A stretch of DNA of 64,000 nt. It comes from Daphnia pulex (taxonomy: Eukaryota > Arthropoda > Branchiopoda > Diplostraca > Daphniidae). Below the pieces are notes generated by a model. The model saw only the letters and a program-made list of their open reading frames with translations, had not been told where the DNA came from and did no database searches. Both the position numbers and the translations under genes were made by a program. This document shows, piece by piece, positions 37,331 through 48,219 of this stretch (the first letter of the stretch is position 1; each line of letters starts with the position of its first letter). The stretch spans positions 5,890,001-5,954,000 of the forward strand of contig NC_060024.1 in NCBI RefSeq assembly GCF_021134715.1. The letters run 5' to 3'.

Positions 37331-37625
37331 CACGGTCTCTAAAACATGCCGTGGTAGCGAAAGCTCACGTTGCCAAATTGATGCTGGTATTGTTACAATT
37401 TCACTAACTGTTTCACTTGTCAGTTCTTCTTCATTTCATATTTAAATTGTTCACTTCACTACTTGTTGCGTTGTTTAACAGTTGATATCCGCGTCCCCGA
37501 CCGTACATTTTTAGTTTTTGTAAAGAAGAGGGTTGACGCAAGACTGAACTGTATTACTTTTTTTTTCTTTCACTCTCTTTTTTTTCTTCTTTATTCTTAC
37601 TCTTTTGACCATTTGATATCTGATC

Positions 37626-39284
37626 TTAAAGAAAAATAAGGTCATCTTCTAGACTTCTTGGTCCTTCATCTGGAAAAAATTGCTGAATCTCCATCTCTGG
37701 TACATTCCAAGGCATCTCCTTCAGGGGTTCATATACCTCCGTATATATAGGGCAATTGTATCCAGATGACAGTTTAGCCAGAAGGGTGACAAGGGAGTCT
37801 TGCTCGTTGTTGAGGACCGTTGTTCTCGCGTCTTTGTGGATGAGAAAACTTGCTAGTTCTTTTTTACCGAAAAAGGAACAGTAGTGTAAGGCCGTGTTTC
37901 AACATTCGTCTGTAGCGTCTAGGAGAATACACGTTGTTATATTGATAGCTTCGCCATTCACGAGGATCCCATCTGTCGAGTTGATGTCATCATTTAATAG
38001 AATAGGCTAGACTGGCGTGTTTGTGTCATCGAATAGTTCTTTTGCTGCCTCTGTATAGTCAAAGCTTGCCGCTATGACCAACGGTGTTTGTCCTCTCATA
38101 TCCAAAGCGTTTCTGTCCACGTAATTTTTCTTTAGCATTTTAATTGCCGTTACGTTGTTGAAAGCGCACGCATTATGAAGGGGTGTTTCTTCCTACACAT
38201 TTCTTGCGTTGAAGTCTGTTGTGTGAGCGAATATTATTTTAAGAAGTGGTAAATTGTCGTGACGGCAGGCCATGTGAAGCAGCGTATTTTCTTGATTATC
38301 CTTTAGTGATGCATCGAAGTGAATGCTGTGCCACAGCATGTCTACTGCTCTTTCATTATTGTATTTTATGGCAATTGTTAGGGGTATGTCACTGTAAACG
38401 TCTTTGGTGGATCCATAGGTTCTATCTAAAAGTTTGTGTAGTATGCAAGGGCATTCGTTAGCATTCATGGATGCATAATGCAATGGCGTTTTTCCTTCTT
38501 TGTCTTGACTATTGTAGTGCAAAGATCCATCCTCTCGGATGATTTTCTTTCTCTTCTCGCTCCAAGTCTTCCGCAGGCAACCCGTTCCGATTGTAGCGGC
38601 CTACATTCCCTAGTTGAATCCAATTAGGAATCGGTTGTATTTCTTCGATAAGCTGAGGCGCTGCCGGTGGTTCCTAATACAGATCCCACTCTTCTGGGTG
38701 CGGGTCTACAGGACTTCTTCTGGGTGCTATGGCCCACGCCCCTGGTTCGTTTCCCCAGTCGTCACCATCGTTGATATTTTGAATTTGTTCTTCTCGCCCT
38801 CTCACGAACGGGGATCCGTAGCCTTAATACTATTCTCTTCGATCTTCTTCCCTAACTATCGCACTAACGGGCTCGTAGCGAAAGTGATGATGATCTTGAT
38901 CTTGCACGTTCCAGTTCAGTGGAGATCGTCTTTGGCCAGATCCACATCAAGGATTGCTCTCATGTTTTCCCTGGCCGCGTCCCAATCATTGTTCGTTACG
39001 GCCGCCGAGAGCCTGTTCATATACACTGACATGATGAATAGTTTTTCATTTTCACTACGGCGGCCTAGAGCCTCCCAGTGGTCCTCCCTTGGACCAAGGT
39101 AAATATCGCCCGCGTTGTAGCGGTGATAAAATGCTAGATCCTGCGGATTTTGACGCAACTCTCTAACTCTTTCTTCGGGCATATTGTTTGGTAGATATAC
39201 TACCCGCCCGTCTTCGAACTCGACCCTTCGGTCAACACTTTCGTTAGAGCTTTCACTATCACTATCACTTCGTCGGGATGTCAT
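37626..39284 (-). pseudogene. ankyrin-repeat gene, unit C, with three in-frame stops
   Basis: The ATG at 39284 starts a Ser/Asp/Glu-rich N-terminus, MTSRRSDSDSESS, with DLAFYHRYNAGDIYLGPRED. A degenerate stretch follows to about 38600. From there an ankyrin-repeat region runs to TAA at 37626 in one frame: EGKTPLHYASMN, NTLLHMACRHDNLPLLKIIF, TPLHNACAFNNVTAIKML, GQTPLVIAASFDYTEAA and TALHYCSFFGKKELASFL. That frame is broken only by TAG at 38193-38195, TAG at 38007-38009 and TGA at 37899-37901. Ankyrin repeats mediate protein binding; the specific role is unknown. An old frame with only point nonsense suggests fairly recent inactivation. Confidence 0.7.
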
Positions 39285-39767
39285 TTTTTGAAGAGAACAC
39301 ACAATCGAACATTGCAACCGGGACAAAGCTGAATGTTGGAGTGGGTGAACAAGGATCAATCTCTTGGCTAATGATCCTCTTTCCTCCTATTGAATCCGCG
39401 GTGGGCGTTTCTATTGTTTTATTAGATTTTTAATTCGGTCAAGCTCTTTTTTTTAAACATCTGTTCTATAACGGGCGGGTTCGCGGCAAATTATTTTGGG
39501 CCTTTCGTTCAAGTAGTTGGAATCGGCCACTTTTCTTGTTTCTTTTTTCTTTAATTCTTTCATTTTCTCTGCTTTCCAGGAAATTTGAGAGACGGCGTGT
39601 CCGATCTATTATTGGTGTAATTCGACGAGAAGATTTAGGCGTGGAAGAATCAGTTTCTTCTTCGCGAATCCACTGTTTATGAGGGGGTGTTTTTAATAAC
39701 AGATCAACTTGCTGATAACAGGAGTATGATCTAAGTTTTTTCTGGATTTCACTGTATACCCTAGTTC
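39285..39767. other. remnant between ankyrin unit C and the gag-like frame
   Basis: Minus-strand reading shows Lys/Arg-rich stretches (for example ITPIIDRTRRLSNFLESREN near 39590) that could continue the gag-like frame upstream. Stops interrupt it and no domain is recognisable. Confidence 0.3.
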
Positions 39768-40010
39768 TTAATTCTTTATCGGTAGATCCCTGAATTTTCT
39801 GAACAGGATCCGGATGAGCTTCGCACTTCCAATATCGACAATATTCTCAAAACTTTCTTGAAAATCAGAAACTACAGAATTCAACGGAATCGGGGAAACA
39901 GGTGGGGCATGTATATCGACTTCAACAACGTTGTACAAGGGATTCGATACACTTATAATAGGCGCGCGTACAAGTTTAGGTCTAGCACCAAATTCATCAT
40001 TATTCAACAT
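39768..40010 (-). CDS. short frame just after an LTR and primer-binding site, possible gag start
   Basis: An 80-codon frame starts 18 bp after the primer-binding site of the LTR at 40044-40748. It contains ISNPLYN and a Pro/Val-rich region. Position suggests the 5' end of gag of an LTR retroelement, but no gag domain is recognisable. The sequence downstream passes into the ankyrin gene, so the element is incomplete. Confidence 0.35.
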   Translation of the reverse strand: MLNNDEFGARPKLVRAPIISVSNPLYNVVEVDIHAPPVSPIPLNSVVSDFQESFENIVDIGSAKLIRILFRKFRDLPIKN

Positions 40011-40027
40011 TGTGGGTGAGTTCTAAA

Positions 40028-40040
40028 ATCGCTGCCACCA
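40028..40040 (-). promoter_or_regulatory. retroelement primer-binding site
   Basis: The minus strand reads TGGTGGCAGCGAT three bases after the LTR end. TGG followed by a sequence complementary to a tRNA 3' end (CCA plus acceptor arm) is the canonical form of a retroelement PBS. The exact tRNA would need a comparison with tRNA genes. Confidence 0.6.
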
Positions 40041-40043
40041 TTA

Positions 40044-40748
40044 TGTAAAGATCCATCCTCTCGGACGGAATAAATTTACAAAGAGAAGACTAAAAATAAA
40101 AATGAATAAACAACCAGAGGCGTTTTACCCACAAGCTGATGTATTGGACTAACACTAATAACTAGTAGCACAAATAATAATTAAGATAGACATACCGTTA
40201 CTGAGATGAAAAATAGAAGAAATAGGAGACAGGATAAGGCACTTGTTGACACAGCACTAGAACTCAACACAGAGCTCAACACTAATAATTCTCGGTACAC
40301 AAGAAGGGACTGGTAACTGTTAGACACAACTGAAAGAAGGGAACTAAGATAAATCAAGACTAGAACAAGAACAACACAAGACGGAAGTAAACCAAGAACT
40401 GAAGCGAACTGAAGCTGGCGAATCGACAGTCCCTTATAAATCCTCGTACAAAATGCTAATATAAATGTTTGCAAATTGAGAACAAAGGTGAGAACATTCC
40501 AGATTGGCAGCTGCAAACGAACGTGTTTGTATCTGTAAATCTAGCTTCATAATTTAATTAAACTGGTTTAAGCACAATAAAATTATAGTTATGGAAGAAG
40601 CAGTACATGAAGCGTATACAATAAAAGCTTGGCCAAAATAACTATAGCGCTTGTTTCACACATGACTATATATGGTATGTGTAAATAATATCCAAATAAA
40701 ATAGGATAATAATTCAGCGCGCGCTATCTAAGTGGACGCTTCGTTACA
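40044..40748 (-). mobile_element. 5' LTR of an LTR retrotransposon (about 705 bp)
   Basis: On the minus strand the unit begins TGTAACGAAG and ends ATCTTTACA, giving TG...CA with short inverted ends TGTAA/TTACA. The PBS follows directly. Inside, TTTATAAG near 40435 is followed about 25-30 bp later by TCAGTT, a TATA plus initiator arrangement. No matching 3' LTR was found in the window. The last bases CGAGAGGATGGATCTTT also occur in ankyrin unit C at 38522-38539. Confidence 0.6.
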
Positions 40749-40859
40749 GTAGGTTTCCGATGATGTTAACAGGATATTTAACATTTTTATTTTATTTAGT
40801 TTGACTGCTAATATTAGTGCACTATCCCCTTCATGGTTCAATATCGTAGAGTTGATAAA

Positions 40860-41270
40860 TCAATTTTTCTTTAATGCTCTCCCAATTTCTGTGTTGTAAA
40901 GTTGGACCGCAATATGCATAAGGGTGTTCCCTTCTTGTACGTGCGTTCACGTCTGCGCCATTTTTTAAACAATTCTAGCACTAATTTTAGCGTATTTGCT
41001 CCGATGGCGTAGTGGAGTGCTGAGTAGCCTTTTTCGTCTTGTATGTTAATTGATGTCTTTTGCGTAAGTATTAAAATTGCGAAACGATAGGCTCTTAATT
41101 GGCTTGCAATTATGAGGGTCGTCTCATTTCGATGGTTGAATATATTAACGTTTTTCTCGATCTTGAGACGTTCAATTAGGCGGTTAACGGATCTTCCTCT
41201 GGTTTCAAACCAGCTTGCTGTGCTTGCAATTCGATTATATGTTATATTGATTTTTCGGGATCGCACTGGG
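40860..41270 (-). pseudogene. ankyrin-repeat fragment, unit D
   Basis: The minus strand has RNETTLIIASQLRAYRFAILIL, then EKGYSALHYAIGANTLKLVLELF. Further repeats are recognisable only after two frame changes (NGADVNAR in a second frame, EGNTLMHIAVQLYNTEIG in a third). It is a dead C-terminal fragment of the same ankyrin family, separated from unit C by the LTR insertion. Confidence 0.65.
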
Positions 41271-41426
41271 GCTTATTGCTTCCTCTACTATTTTGTCCAT
41301 TTCTTCTGTTGCATTCTTTACTGTATTTTGGATGAGAACTACTACCTTTCTGCCGAGTGACAAACTGGATTGCATGTTGGGGTCTGATAATTTGTCGTTG
41401 CTGTTCAGTATCCTTGGAAGCCGGAG

Positions 41427-41512
41427 ATATAGGACCGGTCGAAATAGGCCCCGACGAAATAGGCCCGGCAAATAGGACCGGACGAAATAGGACCCTACGA
41501 AATAGGCCCACT
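41427..41512. repeat. 15-bp minisatellite, about 5.7 copies
   Basis: Units follow ATAGGACCGGACGAA, with variants ATAGGCCCCGACGAA and one 13-bp unit. Read on the minus strand it gives a pentapeptide repeat, which explains open frames there. It abuts the LTR at 41523. Confidence 0.8.
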
Positions 41513-41522
41513 TTAAATATAT

Positions 41523-41758
41523 TGTAACAAGGCGGTGAATAAGATTGAAGACGTGTATTGTAAGTCACGATAAAAGTTGTATACAGAGACTGAGAGCGAG
41601 AAGCTCTTTTCGGACCCTTTTATGCTAGGTTGGGCGGATCTATATGATAGGCTAATATGTGCCGATAAATGGGTCGGCGGATCTATATGATAGGCTAATT
41701 AGTGGTGATATTACATGGGTCAGCGGATCTACATGATAGGCGTGAGACATCCGTTACA
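41523..41758 (-). mobile_element. 3' LTR of an env-bearing (errantivirus-like) element, 236 bp
   Basis: Minus-strand ends are TGTAACGGATG and CCTTGTTACA, perfect inverted TGTAAC/GTTACA. It is preceded by a polypurine tract AAAAAAGGGG at about 41759-41768, the proper order for a 3' LTR. A CATAAAAGG TATA-like box and a TCAGTCTCTG initiator lie in the middle. Three direct copies of GATCTAYATGATAGGC lie in U3. No 5' LTR is present; the element is cut off by the satellite. Confidence 0.75.
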
Positions 41759-41819
41759 TCCCCTTTTTTAAACTAAGGTATGGATGCGGATCTGGATACG
41801 TGTTCTATTCTATTTCTGG

Positions 41820-42940
41820 GATTTGTTTAATTTTCTGTTCCGTTTTCTTCGGGGCTAGTTGCTTCTTCATGAAGGTGTAGGCGGTGTTCTAACGTCTGTA
41901 GTTGGGCTTCCAGTCCGTTTTGGCGGGTGGTAGTTTTGGTGTGGGCTGCTACTATGACACTTTCAATTCCTAGGATGCATAATGTTAGAATAATATCCAT
42001 TCCTATGGGTAGCGGTTGTAGTTCGGGGTGTTGACTGTGTTGAGCCGCATGTGTTCTAGGTCAGAAAGACCGTCCATTTGATGGATCATTCCGGCTGTCA
42101 GTTCTTGTAGGTGATGGCGTGGAAGTTTTGATCGGTATGTTTGGTCTGGAGGTTGTATTTCATCTTGGGTGGTGATCAGGGGTCGTCCGGGTATTCTTAG
42201 GTCGGTGAGCTGTGGGGCGGTTCTTGTTATCCATTTTCGGTGGTAATCTTTTCGGAAACTAGCTTGGAAAACCCAGTCATCCGATTGGGCTGTACACGAC
42301 ATGGGTATTTCGAAGATGGATATCGCGGGGGTGTCGATTGTGTACGAATTTAGTCCTGTGGCGTGGTGTGGGCATGTTACGATCAGGCGGGTTACGTTTG
42401 TGGAAGAAAGTCCCCACCGTCTGTCCGAGGTAGACGGCATCCTGTCCCGTCCAAGGTGTCACTACGACGGCGCAGTTCTCTTCTATCCGGTGATTGTCAG
42501 CCAGGAATATCGCGACACTGCAGGTGCCTTTGTTGTTTTTTCGGCTGACGGCTCGACTGATGGGGCAGATTGCTTGCTTGGCTGAGCGGCATGGCCCAAC
42601 CATTTCCGCTGAAAGTTCAATGAACGTCTGTTGGTCTGGTGATGTGGCAAGGTACTGCGGTAGGCCGGTGTATTGTAGACTTGTTGAGCCGTTTGTTGTT
42701 GCTCGTGCCAAACCGATTACTCGGTATAAAGTGAGGGTCCTGGTGAATTCGAATATGGGAATGTGGATGAAAAGTCTGATCCCATTCTCAATCGAGACTG
42801 CGGTTACTGTGGCCTCTTGATAGGATTTCCACATATTTCCGGCCTGTGTTGCGGGGGTGAGGGCCCAGCCTGTGGGTAGGTTGTTTTTTTTTATTTCGGT
42901 GACGACGGCCTGTAATTGTGTTGGGGCGGAATAGGACGGT
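41820..42940 (-). pseudogene. truncated, frameshifted env-like gene of an LTR element
   Basis: Two overlapping minus-strand frames (42834-42277 and 42440-42003) and a short tail to about 41830 form the C-terminal part of an insect-errantivirus/baculovirus-F-type envelope glycoprotein. This shows from the cysteine spacing, a tyrosine/proline-rich ectodomain and a membrane-proximal hydrophobic segment near the end. At least one frameshift separates the two frames and the N-terminal half is missing at the satellite border. It lies directly upstream of the polypurine tract and LTR, where env belongs. It is a dead endogenous copy; no function is inferred. Confidence 0.6.
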
Positions 42941-42941
42941 G

Positions 42942-45930
42942 GTTCCCTAGTTTCTATTTATATTCCTACACGAATTCCTTTTGAATTAAAATTGCTTCAA
43001 CGAATTTAAAATGGTGGATCGGACATCGATTAACACATCCTGTAAGAAAGAAATATTTTGGATTAGTAAAACCATAAAAAAAAAAACAAATTCAAATTCA
43101 TCAAAATTGGTGTGACCCAGCTACTGAACTTATTTCTATATCTTCCTTAGTTCCTATTTATATTCCTTCACGAATTCCTTTGGAGTTCATTGCTTCAATG
43201 AACTTAAAATGGTGTATTGGACATAAATTAATACATCCTTCCAAAAAGAAATCTTTTGTATTAGTGAAACCATCAAAATAGAAAATTCATATTCAGCAAA
43301 AATGGTGTGACCCAGCTACTGATCTTATTTCTAACTTTCTTAGTTTATATTTCTATTCCAACATGAATTCCTTTGGAATTTATTGCTTCAATGAACTTAA
43401 AATGATGTATTGGACATCGAATTACATATCCTGTAAGAAAGAAATCTTTTGGATTACTAAAACCATCAAAATAGCAAATTCATATTCAGCAAAAATGGTA
43501 GGACCCAGCTACTGAACTTATTTCTATCTTCCCTAGTATCTATTATATTCCTAAACGAATTCCTTTGGAATTCATTGCGTCAATGAATTTAAAATGGTGT
43601 ATTGGACATCGTTTAATACATCCTGTAAGAAAGAAATCTTTTGTATTATTGAAACAATCAAAATAGCAAATTCATATTCACCAAAAATGGTGTGACCCAG
43701 CAACTGAACTTATTTCTATCTTCCCTTGTTTCCATTTCTATTCCTACATGAATTCCTTTGGAATTCATTGCTTCAATTAACTTAAAATGGTGTATTGGAC
43801 ATCAATTTATAAATCCTACAAGAAAGAAATCTTTTGGATTACTAAAACCATCAAAATAGCAAATTCATATTCAGCGAAAATGGTATGACCAGCTACTGAA
43901 CTTATTTATATCTTCCCTAGTATCTATTCTATTCCTAAACGAATTCATTTGGAATTCATTGATTCATGAATTTAGAATGGTGTATTGGACATCGATTAAC
44001 ACATCCTGTAAGAAAGAAATCTTTTGGATTAGTGAAACAATCAAAATAGCAAATTCATTTTCAGCAAAAATGGTGTGACCCAGCTACTGAACTTATTTCT
44101 ATCTTCCCTATTTTCTATTTCTATTCCTACACGAATTCTTTTGGAATTCATTTCTTCAATGAACTTAAAATGGTGTATTGGACATCGATTAAAACATCCT
44201 GTAAGAAAGAAATCTTTTGGTTTAGTGAAACAATCAAAATAGAAAATTCATATTCAGCAAAAATGGTGTGACCCAGCTACTGATCTTATTTCTAACTTTC
44301 TTAGTTTATATTTCTATTCCAACATGAATTCCTTTGGAATTTATTGCTTCAATGAACTTAAAATGATGTATTGGACATCGAATTACATATCCTGTAAGAA
44401 AGAAATCTTTTGGATTACTAAAACCATCAAAATAGCAAATTCATATTCAGCAAAAATGGTAGGACCCAGCTACTGAACTTATTTCTATCTTCCCTAGTAT
44501 CTATTATATTCCTAAACGAATTCCTTTGGAATTCATTGCTTCAATGAATTTAAAATGGTGTATTGGACATCGTTTAATACATCCTGTAAGAAAGAAATCT
44601 TTTGTATTATTGAAACAATCAAAATAGCAAATTCATATTCACCAAAAATGGTGTGACCCAGCAACTGAACTTATTTCTATCTTCCCTTGTTTCCATTTCT
44701 ATTCCTACATGAATTCCTTTGGAATTCATTGCTTCAATTAACTTAAAATGGTGTATTGGACATCAATTTATAAATCCTACAAGAAAGAAATCTTTTGGAT
44801 TACTAAAACCATCAAAATAGCAAATTCATATTCAGCGAAAATGGTATGACCAGCTACTGAACTTATTTATATCTTCCCTAGTATCTATTCTATTCCTAAA
44901 CGAATTCATTTGGAATTCATTGATTCATGAATTTAGAATGGTGTATTGGACATCGATTAACACATCCTGTAAGAAAGAAATCTTTTGGATTAGTGAAACA
45001 ATCAAAATAGCAAATTCATTTTCAGCAAAAATGGTGTGACCCAGCTACTGAACTTATTTCTATCTTCCCTATTTTCTATTTCTATTCCTACACGAATTCT
45101 TTTGGAATTCATTTCTTCAATGAACTTAAAATGGTGTATTGGACATCGATTAAAACATCCTGTAAGAAAGAAATCTTTTGGTTTAGTGAAACAATCAAAA
45201 TAGAAAATTCATATTCAGCAAAAATGGTGTGACCGAGCTACTGAACTTATTTCTTACTTTCTTAGTTTATATTTCTATTCCAACATGAATTCCTTTGGAA
45301 TTCATTGCTTCAATGAACTTAAAATGGTGTATTGGACATCGATTAACACATCATGTAAGAAAGAAATCTTTTGGTTTACTAAAACAATCAAAATAGCAAA
45401 TTCATATTCAGCGAAAATGGTATGACCCAGATACTGAACTTATTTCTATCTTCTCTAGCATCTATTCTATTCCTAAACGAATTCCTTTGGAATTCATTGC
45501 TTCAATGAACTTAAAATGGTGTATTGGACATCGATTAACACATCCTGTAAGAAAGAACTCTTTTGGATTACTGAAACCATCAAAATAGCAAATTCATATT
45601 CAACAAAAATGGTGCGACCCAGCTACTGAACTTATTTCTATCTCCCCTAGTTTATATTTATATTCCTACACGAATTCCTTTGGAATTAATTGCTTCTGTG
45701 AACTTAAAATGGTGTTTTGGACATCGATTAAAAAATCCTGTAAGAAAGAAATCTTTTGGATTAGTGAAACCATCAAAAAAGAAAATTCATATTCTGAAAA
45801 GATGGTTTGACCCAGATACTGAACTTATTTCTATCTTCCTTAGTTCTTATTATTTTTCCTACATGAATTTCTTAGGAATTAATTGCTTCAATGAACTTAA
45901 AATGGTGTATTGGACATCGATTAACACATC
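42942..45930. repeat. satellite array, monomer about 192 bp, about 15.5 copies
   Basis: Successive copies of GTATTGGACATCG fall at about 43019, 43219, 43412, 43604, 43797, 43987, 44179 and so on, spacing 190-200 bp. Each monomer has the dyad GAATTCCTTTGGAATTC (or a variant), CATCCTGTAAGAAAGAAATC, a CAAATTCATATTCAGC block and GACCCAGCTACTGAACTT. The array starts inside the truncated env element and ends at 45930 before unique sequence. Open frames inside are by-products. Confidence 0.95.
43273..45233. repeat. 961-bp higher-order repeat of five monomers, two copies
   Basis: 43273-44233 and 44234-45194 match base for base at an offset of 961, and identity continues to 45233. I found one difference, G at 43579 versus T at 44540. 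Single monomers within a copy differ far more from each other, so a five-monomer block was duplicated recently. Confidence 0.9.
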
Positions 45931-45997
45931 CCGATAACAAATTACGTAATATTAATCTAGATGAATTAGGTATTTACAGAGATAAGGAGATGGCTTA

Positions 45998-46243
45998 CTC
46001 TGTGTAAAGTCCAGCAGTCGACATTTTGCTCCCTTCTCCTACTGAGAAGACGAATTCGACTGCGCTGCCCCTTTATTGCGAGCTCCAGAAGCATTTCCCA
46101 GAAGTCCTCCCCCTTCAGTATTTGAACCATACCGCCAATACCGCTAAGTAAGGAAAAGCTTCCAGAGCTTGCCGAAAGGAGCAGCGCAGTCGAATTCGTC
46201 TTCTGAGGAGGGGTAGGGGGCAAAATAAAATATTGACTTTGTA
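45998..46243. mobile_element. fold-back MITE with about 75-bp inverted arms
   Basis: The left arm ATTTTGCTCCC, GAGAAGACGAATTCGACTGC, GCTGCCCCTTT and GAGCTCCAGAAGC is mirrored by the right arm ending near 46222. The arms extend outward through GTAAAGTC and GACTTTGTA. No coding capacity. Target-site duplication is not clear, so superfamily is open. Confidence 0.7.
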
Positions 46244-47394
46244 AAAAACGTTACAACTCCTTTAGGCTACCTTTAAACGGAAAAATAAATAAAAAATAGG
46301 GAAGGTAGACAATAGGATACTTTACAATACGTGTAAAAAATATTTAATGAAAATTTAATACAAATAAAATTTTTGTTCTAGATGGCCTAGTTCTCCTCTA
46401 CCCAAAGAAGGCGCGTATTGGCAAGATCGTCTCAATGAGAAGAGTTATCGTGACGCAACCACATTTAGATAGTGGTATATTCCCATGGCACACACTTGGT
46501 TCAGGTAGAGGCCACTTTGCACACCGTATTACGTATTTTATTTATGTCTTGTCTCTCTTTCTATTTACAGTTCCTTTTATCAAAAACTATGTGGCAATGA
46601 CCACTGGTCATTGATGCATGGATGTTAAGTCTACGATTAAGTAAACAATTGTTCAAAACCAGAACGAGATGGCCATGTTTGATTGCTTCTCCGCCCGCTG
46701 AATCTCCTTTCGCACAAGGTGAAGATTTCACGGATGAGTTCACGGAAAAGGAAGATCTATTGGAGGAATTGGGGTCGGGTGTAGCGGAGTTTGAAGAGGA
46801 AGGAGACGAAGGAGACTTCGGTTATGCCACTTAAGCAACTGATCTTCGAGCTGAAGATTGCGATTCGGTCGCCTTAGACCAGCTCACGTCTACTTCATCA
46901 ACAAATTACTATGATTTTCTTTTGAAAGTCTGCAATGCATGAACCAATCTATGACATACAAATATTAAACCGAACTCTCCAGTGTTTTTATTGCAAGTTG
47001 CTCGAAGGAAGGTTTTGGAGCGCCGATAATGGCCGACTAGTCGGATCTGGGGCAGTCTATTTTCTTTCAATCGTGGTTTTGAGCATAATTCTGCGTAAAT
47101 AAAATGTGGCGAACCAATAAAAACATCTATCAATATAAGAACTACATCGCTCCCCTGAAATTCAATTAATTCCCATCAGGGAAATCTGCCGAAAATGAGG
47201 CTCAAGTGTAATTTTCTTAGAATTTTAGCGGCCTAAAAGATAGTTTTTATTTTAATTGAGGGGATACTAATCAAAAATAGTTTCAATTAGTGAAAAATAT
47301 AGACAACATAAAGGACAACAGCATACTAAAAACGCCAGCCGCAGAGTGCGTGAAAGTAAAAATTCTTCGGTCGTTGATTACACATAGGGGAGAG
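46244..47394. other. intergenic, no supported gene
   Basis: A 70-codon plus frame at 46622-46834 ends in an acidic stretch (EEEGDEGDFGYAT) but shows no domain or splice context. Otherwise AT-rich with no clear repeat. Confidence 0.4.
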
Positions 47395-48219
47395 TAGTAC
47401 TAGTTGGCGCTTTTTTTAGTTTTTGAACCCCACTTCTTTATTTCTCAATATCTTTTATCTCCGCTAGGCTAAAAAATAAAGAGGAAAAAATTTGCTATCA
47501 AAGGCGTATTTTTAGTTTCTGACAATTTGCTTTGTTTAAAACCAAAAGCGCTTTGAAAGTGAAGGAGAGTGGGTAGAGTCAGGGGGCAACATGCTCATGT
47601 ACGCGGGGTAGGACGGCCCATGTTATTCTTACGGGCTAAAAGAACACCTGGTGATGGCGTCATCAACGAAATTTTCCCTCCCATCTCTAACCCAGCCACA
47701 CAAGTTGCCCCAAGAAAAGGTTTCTTTGTTATTTTTGCGTTTTCAAGCAATAGGGGAGACCGGGGTCATTTGGTATACGGGGTAAGATGCGCATTTGGCT
47801 CTTATTTGTATCCATTTGAAATTTCGTTTTTTTTTTTCAGAATAACCATAATGTTTTTTTTAAATCATAGATGGCGTCCACCAAAAAATGTTTCGTCTGC
47901 ACTTCATTCGTAAAGTTTTGATCGTCAAAAACGTGTTTCAGTTTCGCAGACCAACTTTTTTTGCGGACTATTTATCTATTTCCTCTTAAGGTATGAGTAA
48001 CATATTTGTGTAGTGATGTTTCGTAGATAGCTTATTCCTCAAGCTATGTTACCGTTTAATTTTTTTCTGTAGTTAAATTTAATTAGATTCTATTTTAATA
48101 ATTCTATGAAAATGACTCATGGGGAAGGTTGGCCATTTTTCCATGGGGCAAGTTAGCCGACATGGGTGCGTCTGACAAGTTCGGCTATTCAAATTTTCTT
48201 CTTTTATTGTTTCAGAAAA

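Noticed and set aside
42301-42820. Plus-strand frames of 60-108 codons
   Set aside because: Antisense shadows of the env-like frames.
42942-45930. CRISPR-like regularly spaced repeats
   Set aside because: Monomers are contiguous, about 192 bp and diverged, in a eukaryotic genome; this is satellite DNA.
46622-46834. Acidic 70-codon frame as a gene
   Set aside because: Low complexity, no domain, no splice context.
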